64,000 nt of DNA, taken from Bryobacterales bacterium. Lineage in GTDB: Bacteria > Acidobacteriota > Terriglobia > Bryobacterales > UBA6623. The stretch covers positions 18,693 to 82,692 of the forward strand of contig JAPPMG010000031.1 of NCBI GenBank assembly GCA_028819215.1. The letters run 5' to 3'. Both the position numbers and the translations under genes were made by a program. Below, piece by piece: positions 18,092-27,930 of this stretch. The notes beneath the pieces were generated by a model. That model ran no database searches, was not told where the DNA came from, and saw nothing but the letters and a program-made list of their open reading frames with translations. Each line of letters starts with the position of its first letter. Position 1 is the first letter of the stretch.

Positions 18092-18757
18092 TTGAGAGAA
18101 CCTAGCTCACCACTCCGAGCGGTATTGTTCGACTTTGATGGCACGCTGTTCGACAGCGAGTACCTGCACCACGAAGCGTGGCTGGAAGCGGTCGAGCCTT
18201 GGGGCGTGACAGTGGGCTGGGAGGACTACAAGCGCAACCTTGTCGGCATCAGCGACACGCGCGCCTGCGAATTCTTCCTAGACCTGGCCGGAAGGCCGCG
18301 GACACCCGAGGCGATCCAAGCCGGACGCGCGCGCAAGCACTCCGTATACAGACGGCGCGCCTTGCGAGAACTCGTGCCTCATCCGAGCGTGGCGGCTTGG
18401 ATTCGCGCCAACTGCGAGCGCGTGCCGCTCGGAGTAGTCTCGTCCAGCGCAATTCCCGACGTGGTGCCGATCCTAGAACGGCAGGGCATCGCGGATTTGA
18501 TGCGCTTCATCATCTGCGCAGAGCATGTGGAGCGGCTCAAGCCCGATCCTCTGCCCTACTTGCTAGCGTTCAAGAAGCTGCAAGCCGCGTGCGACATTTC
18601 CGATCCCGGGCACTGCCTGGTATTTGAAGACTCCTCTGCCGGTGTCCAAGCGGCCCGCGCGGCGGGCATGACGGTGCATGTGGTGGCAAAGCCCGCGGAT
18701 CTTGCCTCGGCTCTCGAAGAGTGGAGCGCACGCATCTGTGAGTTGGTCGGTCGATAG
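18092..18757 (+). CDS. HAD family hydrolase (beta-phosphoglucomutase-like)
   Basis: A 221-residue HAD superfamily protein. Motif I is D14-F-D16-G-T-L near the N-terminus, motif II is VVSSSA near 117, the motif III lysine lies in ERLKPDPLPY, and motif IV is VFEDSSAGVQAARAAGM. The cap inserted after motif I (EAWLEAVEPWGV...) is that of the beta-phosphoglucomutase / phosphatase subclass. It probably dephosphorylates or isomerises a small sugar phosphate. The only available start is TTG, with no strong ribosome site. It stands alone and is convergent with maeB. Confidence 0.88.
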   Translation: MREPSSPLRAVLFDFDGTLFDSEYLHHEAWLEAVEPWGVTVGWEDYKRNLVGISDTRACEFFLDLAGRPRTPEAIQAGRARKHSVYRRRALRELVPHPSVAAWIRANCERVPLGVVSSSAIPDVVPILERQGIADLMRFIICAEHVERLKPDPLPYLLAFKKLQAACDISDPGHCLVFEDSSAGVQAARAAGMTVHVVAKPADLASALEEWSARICELVGR

Positions 18758-18868
18758 GTCGGGGGCCTTGCAGGGATCTCAGCGCCAAGCGCCGTGCCAT
18801 GGATGAGCCAACCGGCCCGCAGGCACGAACTCGACAGCGGATATTGTCGTGGCAGGTGCGCCAGGCAG

Positions 18869-21148
18869 TCAGTCCGCAGCGACGGCTGAGCGGGCCGCAA
18901 GACCTTCCTGTGCGTCGTGAACCGCGACGGCCGACATGGTGATCACTTCCTCCACGTTGAAGCCTTTCTGCAGCACCGCCACCGGCTTGGCCATGCCCAT
19001 CAGGATTGGCCCGACCGAACGCGCGCCCGCGAACTGCCGCAGCAGCTTGTAGGCGATATTTGCCGCGGCAAGGTTCGGGAAGATCAGCACGTTCGCCTCG
19101 CTCTGGAGCCGGGAGAACGGGAAGAACTCCTCCGAAATGTCAGGATCGAGAGCAGTATCGGCCTGCATTTCACCGTCCACGATCAGGCCGGGATCCAGCT
19201 TTGAGCAAATTGCGGCCGCCTGCGTGACCCGCTCCGAGTCGGGATTCCGTGCCGAGCCGAAGTTGGAAAAAGACAAGAGCGCCACGTGCGGAACGATGCC
19301 CAGACGCCGCGCCCGCCGTGCCGCCAGCATCGCGATCTCAGCGAGGTCTTCAGGGCTGGGATCGATATTGACCGTTGTATCGGCCAGCAGATAGATCTTG
19401 CGCTGGCGGATCATCATGTAAAGGCCGGACACCTTGCGGACGCCGCTCCGCCGGTCGATGATCCGCAGCACGGTGCGCAGAGTCTCGGGGTAGTGGCGCG
19501 TGATGCCGGCCACCACTCCGTCAGCGTCGCCAGAGCGCACCATCATGCAGGCGAATGCAATCCGGTCACGGAGCATTTCGAGGGCGTCCTCGTAAGTGCA
19601 ACCCTTGCGCTGCCTGAGCCTGAAGAGATCCTGGGCGTACTGTTCTAAACGGGGAGAGTGCTGCGGTTCGACGATTTCCCAGCCATCTGTCGGCAGCATC
19701 AGCTCCTCTGCCTTGCGGCGAATTTGCTCCGGGTCGCCCAGCAGCACGGGCCTAGCGATGCGCTCTTGGTTCAGCACGAATGCCGCACGCAGGATTTTCT
19801 CGTGATCGCCCTCCGGCATCACGAGCCGACGCGGGTCCTCCTTGGCGCGGTCCAAGATCATTTGGAACACTTCCTGGCTGCTGTCGAGCCGCACCGTCAG
19901 GGCTTGGCGGTAGTCTTCCAATTCGATCCTCTTGGTGGCGGCCCCACTGCTGATCGCCACTTCGGCGACTTTGCTGGCCACCTCCGGAGTCACGCGCGGG
20001 TCGAATGGTTTGGGAATGATGTATTGCGGGCCGAACCCGAGTTGCTCGCTGGTGTAGATCCGGCGCACCGAATCCGGCACCGGATCCCTGGCTAGGTCCG
20101 CCAGCGCCCGCACGGCCGCCAGTTCCATCTCGGTATTGATGCTCGTCGCCTCGACATCCAGTGCGCCGCGAAACAGGGAGGGGAAACAGAGCACGTTGTT
20201 GACTTGGTTCGGGTGGTCCGAGCGTCCGGTGGCGATGATGGCGTCCTTGCGCGTCGCCGTTGCTAGGCCGTACTCGATTTCCGGGTCGGGGTTTGCGAGC
20301 GCGAAAACGATCGGGCTGTCCGCCATTGAGAGCAGCATCTCGGTCGTGAGCACGTCCGGCTTGGAGAGCCCGACAAACACGTCGGCTCCTTTGGTCGCTT
20401 CCTCGAGCGTGCGCAGTCCGGTGTCTGCCGCGAAGCGCTCCTTGAAGCGGTTCATGCCGTCGACGCGATCGGTATGGATCACGCCGCGCGAGTCCAGCAA
20501 CAGCAGATTGGAGGGGTCTACGCCCAGCTTCAGGTAGAGGTCAGCGCATGCGATGCCGCTCGCTCCTGCACCGTTGATGACTACCCGCAGGGAGCGGAGA
20601 TCCTTGCCGGCGATCTCGGCGGCGTTGATCAGCGCGGCGCCGCTGATGATGGCCGTGCCGTGCTGGTCGTCGTGAAAGACCGGGATGCTGACGCGCTTGC
20701 GCAGTTCCTCCTCTACATGGAAGCACTCAGGTGCCTTGATGTCCTCCAGGTTGATACCGCCGAACGTTGGCTCCAGCAGTTCGACGACCCTGATGATCTC
20801 GTCCGGATCGGCTGTGTTGAGCTCGAGATCGAATACGTCAATGTCGGCGAACCGCTTGAACAGGACTGCCTTGCCTTCCATCACGGGCTTGCCTGCGAGC
20901 GGCCCGATATTGCCAAGGCCTAGGACGGCCGAACCGTTGGAGACGACAGCGACTAGGTTCGAACGCGACGTGTAGCGTCCCGCCAGTCGAGGGTCACGCA
21001 CGATCTCTAGGCAGGCCTCGGCGACGCCCGGCGAATAGGCTAGGCTGAGGTCGATCTGTGTGTCAGAGGGCTTGGTCGGAGCGATCGAGATCTTGCCCGG
21101 CCGCGGGTGACTATGGTAGCGGAGAGCTGACTTCTTTTGGATCTTCAT
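18869..21148 (-). CDS. maeB: NADP-type malic enzyme with phosphotransacetylase-like domain
   Basis: A 759-residue multidomain malic enzyme that converts malate to pyruvate and CO2. The malic N-terminal domain spans ~15-150 ([13 protein letters not shown], catalytic Lys93 in EGKAVLFK, acidic metal ligands near NLEDIKAPE and FHDDQHGT). The NAD(P)-binding domain follows (NGAGASGIA, 192-200). Residues ~430-759 are a phosphotransacetylase-like domain ([15 protein letters not shown]) that in MaeB proteins is regulatory rather than catalytic. The start at 21148 gives the usual family length; the frame is open further upstream without similarity. It supplies pyruvate and NADPH. Confidence 0.95.
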   Translation of the reverse strand: MKIQKKSALRYHSHPRPGKISIAPTKPSDTQIDLSLAYSPGVAEACLEIVRDPRLAGRYTSRSNLVAVVSNGSAVLGLGNIGPLAGKPVMEGKAVLFKRFADIDVFDLELNTADPDEIIRVVELLEPTFGGINLEDIKAPECFHVEEELRKRVSIPVFHDDQHGTAIISGAALINAAEIAGKDLRSLRVVINGAGASGIACADLYLKLGVDPSNLLLLDSRGVIHTDRVDGMNRFKERFAADTGLRTLEEATKGADVFVGLSKPDVLTTEMLLSMADSPIVFALANPDPEIEYGLATATRKDAIIATGRSDHPNQVNNVLCFPSLFRGALDVEATSINTEMELAAVRALADLARDPVPDSVRRIYTSEQLGFGPQYIIPKPFDPRVTPEVASKVAEVAISSGAATKRIELEDYRQALTVRLDSSQEVFQMILDRAKEDPRRLVMPEGDHEKILRAAFVLNQERIARPVLLGDPEQIRRKAEELMLPTDGWEIVEPQHSPRLEQYAQDLFRLRQRKGCTYEDALEMLRDRIAFACMMVRSGDADGVVAGITRHYPETLRTVLRIIDRRSGVRKVSGLYMMIRQRKIYLLADTTVNIDPSPEDLAEIAMLAARRARRLGIVPHVALLSFSNFGSARNPDSERVTQAAAICSKLDPGLIVDGEMQADTALDPDISEEFFPFSRLQSEANVLIFPNLAAANIAYKLLRQFAGARSVGPILMGMAKPVAVLQKGFNVEEVITMSAVAVHDAQEGLAARSAVAAD

Positions 21149-21304
21149 ACGGAACGGTCCCCGTTTCGGACGGAGGGTGGCACTGCGGGCGCTTAGTCGC
21201 GAGGCCGTTGCAATCAAGCCCTTGCGCCGAGGAGCACCTTTAGGTCGATTGTCGCAAGTTACGCTCTTGGGCGGTACAATTCTTGCGCGAAAGGGAGTTA
21301 GGTA

Positions 21305-21730
21305 TTGAAGCGGCGAGCAGCAGTCGGGTGGTGTCTCGGAATCGCCGTCGCGCTTGGGCTGGGGGGCCTTGTGTCGCCTCAAGGGACGGAGCCTCCGCCG
21401 GAGGCGACGATCACTGAATTGATGCAGGCGATGGTTATCCCCGCGTCCAACAAGCTGTTCGACGTGCCGCGCAACGTGCCGCAAGACGCCTCGGGTTGGG
21501 ACGAGGTGCGCAACAGCGCCGTGCTCTTGGCTGAGTCCGGCACTCTGCTCATGCGCGACGGGAGGGCCGAGAACTCGGAAGTCTGGGCCGTGACCTCGCG
21601 CGCCTTGGCCGAGGCTGGCGAGGCCGCCCTGAAGGGGGCCCGGGCACGCGACCCGGAGGCGATCGGAGAGGCCGGCAACCTGCTCATCGACGCTTGCGAG
21701 AGATGTCACGAAAAACACTGGATCCGTTAG
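21305..21730 (+). CDS. small secreted mono-heme cytochrome c (cytochrome c'-like)
   Basis: The 141-residue protein has a signal peptide (about 1-26) and a helical body, ending in a single C-terminal heme site C131-E-R-C134-H135 six residues before the end. A heme motif at the extreme C-terminus of a four-helix protein is the arrangement of class II / cytochrome c' type proteins. It starts with TTG behind a GGGAG ribosome site; TACAAT at 21275-21280 may be its -10 box. It is probably a periplasmic electron carrier or gas-binding protein; the partner is unknown. It lies 115 bases before a secreted esterase gene. Confidence 0.75.
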   Translation: MKRRAAVGWCLGIAVALGLGGLVSPQGTEPPPEATITELMQAMVIPASNKLFDVPRNVPQDASGWDEVRNSAVLLAESGTLLMRDGRAENSEVWAVTSRALAEAGEAALKGARARDPEAIGEAGNLLIDACERCHEKHWIR

Positions 21731-21845
21731 TGCGGTGGCGAACTCGCCGCTGCCGCCGCAGTCCATTTCGTGGGCAGGCGGGCTCGTGCCTAGCCCGCGT
21801 CGCGGACCGGTGCGTTGGACTGCTAGCCTTACCTCTGTGATCACC

Positions 21846-23819
21846 ATGAGAGCTGCAATCCTCTCCTCTGTCCTGCTGTTCGCCAGCGCTGCTCTCGCCG
21901 AGATACCTGACAGCGATGCGCGCAACACCTCGATCCGGCACACGGACATGGTGTACTCGCTGCCCGACTACACGGCTGAGGAATGGAAGCAGCGGTCGGC
22001 TTTCTTGCGCAAGCAGGTGCTCTTCTCCGCGGGGTTGCTGCCCATGCCCGACAAGACGCCGCTTGACCCGCTCGTCGGGGAGGTGATCGAACACGAAGAC
22101 TATTCGGTTGTCAGCGTTCTACTGCAGACCTATCCCGGCTACTACCTCGGCGGAAACCTCTACCGGCCAATTGGCAAGAGCAAGCCCTTCCCCGCAGTGG
22201 TTTCGCCTCACGGACACTGGCGTTACGGCCGCTTCGAGAACTCGGAGCTGAACTCCGTGCCGGGACGCGCGATCAGCCTAGCCCGGCAAGGCTACGTGGT
22301 GTTCGCCTACGACATGGTTGGGTGGAATGACACGATGCAAACGCCGCACGGGTTTGCAGGTCCGCGCGAGGAGCTGTGGCTGTTCGGCTCGCTCGGCCTG
22401 CAGCTGTGGAACAGCATCCGCGTCGTGGACTACTTGGAGTCGCTGCCTGACGTGGACTCCAGCCGCATTGGCGTGACCGGGGCGTCCGGCGGCGGCACGC
22501 AGGCGTTCCTGCTGGCGGCCGTCGATGACCGCATCGGCTATTCCGCGCCGGTGAACATGGTTTCGTTCCAGATGCAGGGCGGCTCGCGCTGTGAGAATGC
22601 GCCGCTGCTGCGAATCGACACCAACAATGTCGAGATCTCCGCCGCGTTCGCGCCTAAGCCGCAGTTGCTGGTGGCGGCTACCGGCGATTGGACGGTAAAC
22701 GTGCCCACCCGCGAGTTTCCCGCAGTGCAGCGCATCTATGCCCTGCTCGATGCGAAGTCTAACGTCGAATGGCGGCAGTTCGACTCGCCGCACAACTATC
22801 ACCAAGACAGCCGCGAAGCCGTCTATCAGTTCTTCGGCAAGCATATCCTAGGGGACGCGGAGAGCGCGCATTTTGCCGAGCGCTCGTCGCGACCCGACCA
22901 GCTCAGCGCTCTGCTCTATCTCTGGGGTCGGCCGTTGCCCGAAGGTGCGGTCAGCCATGAGGAACTGGTGCGCCAGCGGATCGCGGCTGCCGAGGCTGAC
23001 ACGCTGGCACTGGCGATAGAAGATGCCGGGTCCTTGGCGAATGCGCGGTCGGCGTTCCATGAGCGGCTCGCCTTGGCACTGCTAGCCGAGGTGCCTGCGC
23101 CCGGGGCCGTAGAAGCGAAGGCGATCTCCGGTGCCGATCTCGCCATCGGCCGGAGCGGCGTCGGCGATCGCGTTCCAGCACGGTTCCTGAATGCGGACTC
23201 ACGCAAGGGCCGTCCGGTCCTGTTCGTCCATGCCGGCGGTGTCGATGCCGCCGCGCAGTCCGCGGTCGGCGAGGCATTGGCGAGAGGTGCTGCGCCGACG
23301 CTGCTAATCGATGCATTCCAGACGGGATCGGCAGCGACGGAGCGAGACATCGCGGCGGTCGGCCGGAATGCCGAACGCTACTATCACGTGTTCAACCGCA
23401 GCGACGATGCCAACCGCGTGCAGGACATCCTGACAGCTGCGGCCTTCCTGCGCAGCCACACCGGTTCGGACTCAATCAGTCTGGTGGCATCCGGGCGAGC
23501 GGGCCTCTGGGCGCTCCTAGCGGGTTCGCTGGATAGCGGCATAGGAGCGATCGTGGCGGACTTGGACAACTTCGACGCGGCAAACGACGCGGCCTATGCG
23601 GAGAGCTTGTTCATTCCGGGGCTGCGCCGCGCAGGTGACTTCCGCGCCGCGGCTGCGCTGACTTCTGAGCATGCCCGGCTGTTGCTGTACAACGCGCATT
23701 CCGCGTTTCCGACGCCCTGGCTCGAGGCGGCATTTGAGGCAAGCGGGAGACTTGGCGAACTGTCGGTCCCGGCAGAGGTTCCGCCCGCTTCGGACATATT
23801 GGAGTGGATTGCCCGATGA
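21846..23819 (+). CDS. secreted alpha/beta hydrolase, acetylxylan-esterase-like
   Basis: A 657-residue protein with a clear signal peptide (1-18, ending ALA). An alpha/beta-hydrolase domain (~60-340) carries the nucleophile elbow G-A-S214-G-G-G, a PHGHWRYG oxyanion region and a late His in FDSPHNYHQD. The first half resembles the AXE1/7-O-deacetylase type esterases common in polysaccharide-degrading bacteria. The second half (~400-657) also looks like an alpha/beta-hydrolase fold (RPVLFVHAGG, SLVASGRAGLWALL) and may be a degenerate second copy. The start at 21846 was chosen for the signal peptide; the frame is open to 21735. Confidence 0.8.
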   Translation: MRAAILSSVLLFASAALAEIPDSDARNTSIRHTDMVYSLPDYTAEEWKQRSAFLRKQVLFSAGLLPMPDKTPLDPLVGEVIEHEDYSVVSVLLQTYPGYYLGGNLYRPIGKSKPFPAVVSPHGHWRYGRFENSELNSVPGRAISLARQGYVVFAYDMVGWNDTMQTPHGFAGPREELWLFGSLGLQLWNSIRVVDYLESLPDVDSSRIGVTGASGGGTQAFLLAAVDDRIGYSAPVNMVSFQMQGGSRCENAPLLRIDTNNVEISAAFAPKPQLLVAATGDWTVNVPTREFPAVQRIYALLDAKSNVEWRQFDSPHNYHQDSREAVYQFFGKHILGDAESAHFAERSSRPDQLSALLYLWGRPLPEGAVSHEELVRQRIAAAEADTLALAIEDAGSLANARSAFHERLALALLAEVPAPGAVEAKAISGADLAIGRSGVGDRVPARFLNADSRKGRPVLFVHAGGVDAAAQSAVGEALARGAAPTLLIDAFQTGSAATERDIAAVGRNAERYYHVFNRSDDANRVQDILTAAAFLRSHTGSDSISLVASGRAGLWALLAGSLDSGIGAIVADLDNFDAANDAAYAESLFIPGLRRAGDFRAAAALTSEHARLLLYNAHSAFPTPWLEAAFEASGRLGELSVPAEVPPASDILEWIAR

Positions 23820-23953
23820 GTTCTGGCTGTAGCGAAGATGGGCTTGGTTCGCTGAGATCACGGCGGTTCGCCTGGCGGCGACGCCGCTGGTGCCAGCATT
23901 ATCGAACTGGCCGCCGCAGCTGAGCGGGAGCGAACCATCCCATAATTGAATAG

Positions 23954-24430
23954 GTGCTGGAAACCGACAAACAAGACAGGCAGCCGCGGTCCAAGGCAAT
24001 GATGCTGCTGATCGCGCTGGGGCTATTGCTGGGAATAGCTGGCGTCGGCTATCTGGAGTGGAAGGGGCGCTCGGATCTGCCGGTCGAGCAGGTTGTGCTC
24101 ACAGACGAGGCGCGCGAATATCTCACCAGCCTCGACCTCAGCGATGTAGAGATGGGGGCCACAGACAACTCGCTTGGCCAGACACTGGTCGAAATCACCG
24201 GCACGATCCGGAATATCGGTGACAGGCCAGTGCGCAGCATCCGCCTGAACTGTGTCTTCTTCGACGTATACGGCATCGAACTCCACCGCGTACTCTCGAC
24301 GATCGTGCGGTCGTCGCAGGGTCTACAACCGGGTGGGGAAGTGCCATTCAGGCTACCATTCGACGATATCCCTGATGGCTGGAATCAGGTCCTTCCCAGC
24401 CTGTACGTTGCCGAGATTGTGTTTGATTGA
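23954..24430 (+). CDS. hypothetical single-pass membrane protein with FxLYD-like domain
   Basis: The 158-residue protein has a cytoplasmic N-terminus rich in charged residues, one transmembrane segment (about residues 16-35) and an external domain. VEITGTIRNIGDRPVRSIRLNCVFFD followed by PGGEVPFRLPFDDIPDGWN resembles FxLYD-type beta-sandwich domains of unknown function. The start is GTG at 23954, or possibly ATG at 23999. CATAAT lies just upstream and could be a -10 element. Confidence 0.65.
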   Translation: MLETDKQDRQPRSKAMMLLIALGLLLGIAGVGYLEWKGRSDLPVEQVVLTDEAREYLTSLDLSDVEMGATDNSLGQTLVEITGTIRNIGDRPVRSIRLNCVFFDVYGIELHRVLSTIVRSSQGLQPGGEVPFRLPFDDIPDGWNQVLPSLYVAEIVFD

Positions 24431-24615
24431 AGGGCGCTCGGCCCGCGACGAATTCAGTAGAGCCCCGCAACAGCCCTTTCAGGTGCGGTGTGTCGGGTCG
24501 CCTCTGGGGCGAAGGGTACGGGTTCCCCTCGCTTCGAAATCGTCAAGGCCGCAAGCCAGACTCGATAGTCGATCCTACAAGTTCAGTCAACCGTGCTTCG
24601 GCCTCAACCGAGGTG

Positions 24616-25131
24616 TTACGGCTTGTTCGACTCTTCTTGCTGAGCCAGCTTCTGACGATTTCGCTCGCGCCATTCGGCATCGTACGCATCGCTCAGTTCC
24701 TTTGAGAACGCCTCGGGGTGGCTCATCCGGCGGGCGTACTTCCACTCCCACTCTTCGGTTTCAGGATTGTCGCTGAAATCGATTTCTTCATCTGGGACTT
24801 GCTTTGACTCGTCCCAAGGCGGCTCGGGCACTTGTAGGCTCATGGGAATTTCCCCTCTATCCATGATATAGGAGCGTCTTTCGCTGCGCGATGCGGGCCG
24901 GGCCGAGATGATCCGCCTTCGGCCTCCACGCTCAGTGAAGATCACGGAGATTGCCCTGCCCTCCAACAACTCTATCGCCTGCCAGCGAAGCTCTTTCCCG
25001 CGAGGAGACCGCAATATCAGCGGATCTTGATCAAAGATTTGTACCGCATCTCGGAACGGTATGCCGTGCTTTCTGACGTTGGCGTGGTTTTTCTCTTCGA
25101 GCCACTCGAACCCCGACTCAAGATTCGGCAT
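24616..25131 (-). CDS. BrnT toxin fused in frame to a BrnA-like N-terminal segment
   Basis: This 171-residue reading frame begins as a BrnT toxin (FEWLEEKNHANVRKHGIPF, ISARPASRSERRSYIM, residues 1-90) and continues without a stop into an acidic tail. The tail (IDFSDNPETEEWEWKYARR) resembles the toxin-binding start of BrnA (IDFGDIPELDETFWREA in the pair at 17517), but the ribbon-helix-helix DNA-binding part is missing. An internal ATG at residue 97 (24843) has an AGAGGGGA ribosome site upstream, so the tail may also be made as a free antitoxin. It may be a fused or decaying toxin-antitoxin module. The neighbours give no functional clue. Confidence 0.7.
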   Translation of the reverse strand: MPNLESGFEWLEEKNHANVRKHGIPFRDAVQIFDQDPLILRSPRGKELRWQAIELLEGRAISVIFTERGGRRRIISARPASRSERRSYIMDRGEIPMSLQVPEPPWDESKQVPDEEIDFSDNPETEEWEWKYARRMSHPEAFSKELSDAYDAEWRERNRQKLAQQEESNKP

Positions 25132-25226
25132 AGGTAAGGATGGTGGCAGTTGTCGTCGGGAGGAGAGTCCGGCATTGCTACGACATTGCGTCTAACGCCG
25201 GGCGTCTCAGCACCTCTGGCCCAAAC

Positions 25227-26672
25227 TCACTCTCGCGGACGGTTCCGCGTGCCTAGCTCAGCGCGGTCGACCGGCCCGCCCGGCGCCAACTGGACATAGT
25301 CCGTATAGCTTACCGGCGACCGTGCGGGCTGAGCGGGCGGTTCCGTTCGATCCTCGCGGACCCATCGCTCGAAGCCCTCGATCCGGTCCGGGTGGGCGGA
25401 TGCCAGATCGGTCGTCTCGGCTCCGTCCCTGTCGAGATCGTAGAGCTCCACCGGGCCGTCGCTGGGACTCCGGACGAACTTCCACCGTCCGTTGCGGGCC
25501 GCCTGTGCCCGTAGCTCGGCATCGCCAGCTACGACTTCCCAGTAGAGCCAATCATGCTTGCGCTGCGTCGCGTCCCCTAGCAACGTAGGGACAATGGAGA
25601 TTCCGTCTGTTCTAGGAGAGTCGACCCCGGCAAGCTCGGCGAAGGTCGGCATCATGTCCGGGAAATAGGTCACGTGGTCGCTGACGGACCCGGTCGCCAC
25701 ACGTCCCGGCCACCTAACGATTTGAGGGATCCTCAGGCCGCCTTCGTACATCGAGCCCTTGTACCCGCGCAAGCCCCCCGAGGCTTCGAAGAAATCCTCG
25801 CTCACGTCGAAACGAGATTGCGCGCCGTTGTCCGAATTGAAGATCACGACGGTCTCCTCGTCGATACCCAGGCTCTCAAGCAAGTCCAGCATCCGGCCAA
25901 CGTCGCGGTCGAGGCGGGAGACCATCGCTGCGTAGGTCGCCCTGGGATTTGGCGACACGATATAGCCGACCCGGCGTTCCTGGCCCCCGCCCACTTCGGG
26001 GAACTGGCCGAGGTACTCCTTGAGAGAATCGGCCGGAACTGCCAGCTCGACGTGAGGGATCGTCACAGGCAGGTAGCAGAAGAAGGGCCCGTCGCGGTTG
26101 TTGCGAACGAACTCTAGAGCACGCTCGAACAGGACGTCGTGCGTATATTGCCCTCTGCCGCCGTTCTCGTTCTGGCGCAGGTTCATCCGGCCGTGGTTGA
26201 GCGTCAACCAGAACGGATAGAAGAAGTGTGCATGCACCTGATGCAGGTACCCAAGGAAGTCGTCAAAGCCCTGTCGCAGCGGATGCCCGGGACTGCCCGC
26301 TAGGCCGAGACCCCACTTGCCGTAGCCACCAGTGGCGTAGCCCGCCGACTTCAAGACCTCCGCCAGCGTGATGTCGGAGTCCTGCAGGTGGGCGTCGCCG
26401 AGGTTGCCTCTAACGGACGTGTGTCCTCCGTGCAGGCCCGTCATCAAGACGCTGCGCGATGGAGCGCACACGGTTGATCCGGCATAGGCTTGCGTGAACC
26501 GCATCCCTTCGGCGGCGAGTCGATCGATGTTTGGCGTCTTGATCTTGGTTTGGCCGTAGGAGCCGAGGTGGCCGTAGCCCAGATCGTCAGCCATGATGTA
26601 GACGATGTTTGGCGCACCAGCGGCAGCGCCCGCGGCCAGCAGGAATCCAAGAAAGACAGCCATCAGCTTCAT
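25227..26672 (-). CDS. secreted arylsulfatase
   Basis: A 481-residue sulfatase with a signal peptide (1-20). The PNIVYIMADDLGYG metal site lies at 21-34 and the formylglycine motif is the canonical C69-A-P-S-R73 with VLMTGLH. NSDNGAQSR and YKGSMYEGGLRIPQIVRWPG follow as in arylsulfatase A-like enzymes. It was started at the ATG at 26672 because the signal peptide begins there; upstream codons to 26792 are unlike a leader. It acts outside the cytoplasm on an unknown sulfated substrate and needs formylglycine activation from elsewhere in the genome. Confidence 0.92.
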   Translation of the reverse strand: MKLMAVFLGFLLAAGAAAGAPNIVYIMADDLGYGHLGSYGQTKIKTPNIDRLAAEGMRFTQAYAGSTVCAPSRSVLMTGLHGGHTSVRGNLGDAHLQDSDITLAEVLKSAGYATGGYGKWGLGLAGSPGHPLRQGFDDFLGYLHQVHAHFFYPFWLTLNHGRMNLRQNENGGRGQYTHDVLFERALEFVRNNRDGPFFCYLPVTIPHVELAVPADSLKEYLGQFPEVGGGQERRVGYIVSPNPRATYAAMVSRLDRDVGRMLDLLESLGIDEETVVIFNSDNGAQSRFDVSEDFFEASGGLRGYKGSMYEGGLRIPQIVRWPGRVATGSVSDHVTYFPDMMPTFAELAGVDSPRTDGISIVPTLLGDATQRKHDWLYWEVVAGDAELRAQAARNGRWKFVRSPSDGPVELYDLDRDGAETTDLASAHPDRIEGFERWVREDRTEPPAQPARSPVSYTDYVQLAPGGPVDRAELGTRNRPRE

Positions 26673-27094
26673 GCCCTGCACGGTATCACGCCAGCACGAT
26701 CCGACGAAAGGTGACCGTCCCGGGCGTATGGGAAGAGCCGGGAGCGGGTCTCCACGACGCATTGGCAGCTCCGTAGCGAACTGCCGCCGCAAGGTTGTGG
26801 CGCCACAGGGTGCTTGTCATCCATGGACGAGATCAGTCCTTCGGCGGTATCGCTGTCCCGCGGGCCATGGGAGCGCTCCGAAGCAACCCGCAGATCGAGC
26901 TACAGAACTCGTGGCTCAGATCGCCGAGCGTACGGTCAAGTCAACTTGCTTCGATCACGAGCGTGTCGCCCGAGCGCACGCGCAGACTCGCCTCCGCGGC
27001 GAGCGCGGCCGTACAGTTGGAAAGAGAATCAGCGGTGCAACCGATTGCAATCAAGAGAAGCCAAAGAGGAACCAACCGAAGAGTGTGCAACAAC
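26673..27094. other. divergent intergenic region with a possible small lipoprotein gene
   Basis: About 420 bases separate the sulfatase (minus) and the dioxygenase-like gene (plus). The only protein-like frame is a 51-codon minus-strand reading frame described separately. The rest shows nothing recognisable. Confidence 0.4.
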
Positions 27095-27096
27095 AT
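26941..27096 (-). CDS. possible small lipoprotein (51 residues), unconfirmed
   Basis: The peptide begins [20 protein letters not shown], a convincing lipoprotein leader with lipobox IAIGC, and ends LRVRSGDTLVIEAS. Its ATG shares the palindromic CATG with the ATG of the divergent dioxygenase-like gene. I see no ribosome site of strength and no family. It could equally be the head of a broken gene or chance. Confidence 0.3.
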   Translation of the reverse strand: MLLHTLRLVPLWLLLIAIGCTADSLSNCTAALAAEASLRVRSGDTLVIEAS

Positions 27097-27910
27097 GCCA
27101 GACCAACATCCGCGAATCATCAAGCCCACCAGGCGGGAGACGATCATTGGCGCCAGTGCTGCGCTTGGCTCGCTAGTCGTCGGTCCGGACTTCTCCCGGG
27201 CTGCCGAATGCATCTTGTCTTCGACACAGATCGACGGCCCCTACCACATCCAGGACGCGGAAAATCGGCGTGACGTGCGTTCAGGCAAGCCGGGCGTCGA
27301 CCTCGTGCTGCGCATGAAGATCGTCGACGCCGAGGGCTGCGAGGCGATCTCCGGAGTGAGGACCGAGATCTGGTCCTGCGACGCTTTGGGGAACTACAGC
27401 GGCCATCCGGACGTCGATCCCAACGTTCCGCCCGGCTCCGGTGGCAGCGTCCGTCCCCCGGGCGGCGGAAGAGGTGCTCCGACTGGCGGACCGCGTCCGC
27501 CCAGAGCTGGAGGACGCCGACCCGGCGGATTTCGCGGCGGCCGTCGCGAGCCGACCGGCCCGAAACGATTCCTGCGCGGCTCGCAAGTTGCGAATGATCA
27601 GGGTGAGGCGGAATTCCTGACCATCTACCCCGGCTGGTACAACCCGCGCGCCGTGCACGTTCATGTGAAGGTGCATCTTGGCGGCCAGGAATTGCTCACG
27701 ACCCAGCTCTATTTCCCCGATGACTTGACCGACTCAATCCATCAGACGGAACCCTACAAGGAGCGCTACCCGACGCCCTTTCCGAACTCCAAGGATCGAG
27801 TCAAGTACTGGACGACCGGAGGGGAAGAGCCGATCGGCGTCATTCCAACGATGACGACCGAAGGCAACACCCAGGTCGGAACGCTCACGATCGGAGTCAA
27901 ACGGGCCTGA
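27095..27910 (+). CDS. intradiol ring-cleavage dioxygenase-like secreted protein with Gly/Arg/Pro-rich insert
   Basis: A 271-residue protein with a twin-arginine-like leader ([13 protein letters not shown], 13-25). The fold is that of intradiol dioxygenases: [14 protein letters not shown] holds the first iron Tyr (Y101), and [16 protein letters not shown] holds the second Tyr and the two His ligands (H188, H190). These enzymes use Fe(III) to open catechol-type rings. Between the Tyr positions, residues ~109-158 form a low-complexity insert rich in Gly, Arg and Pro. The exported, Tat-type subfamily is common in soil bacteria and its substrates are largely unknown. A truncated sulfatase starts 20 bases downstream. 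Confidence 0.8.
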   Translation: MPDQHPRIIKPTRRETIIGASAALGSLVVGPDFSRAAECILSSTQIDGPYHIQDAENRRDVRSGKPGVDLVLRMKIVDAEGCEAISGVRTEIWSCDALGNYSGHPDVDPNVPPGSGGSVRPPGGGRGAPTGGPRPPRAGGRRPGGFRGGRREPTGPKRFLRGSQVANDQGEAEFLTIYPGWYNPRAVHVHVKVHLGGQELLTTQLYFPDDLTDSIHQTEPYKERYPTPFPNSKDRVKYWTTGGEEPIGVIPTMTTEGNTQVGTLTIGVKRA

Positions 27911-27930
27911 CGGGTCCTAGGGAATGCGCC

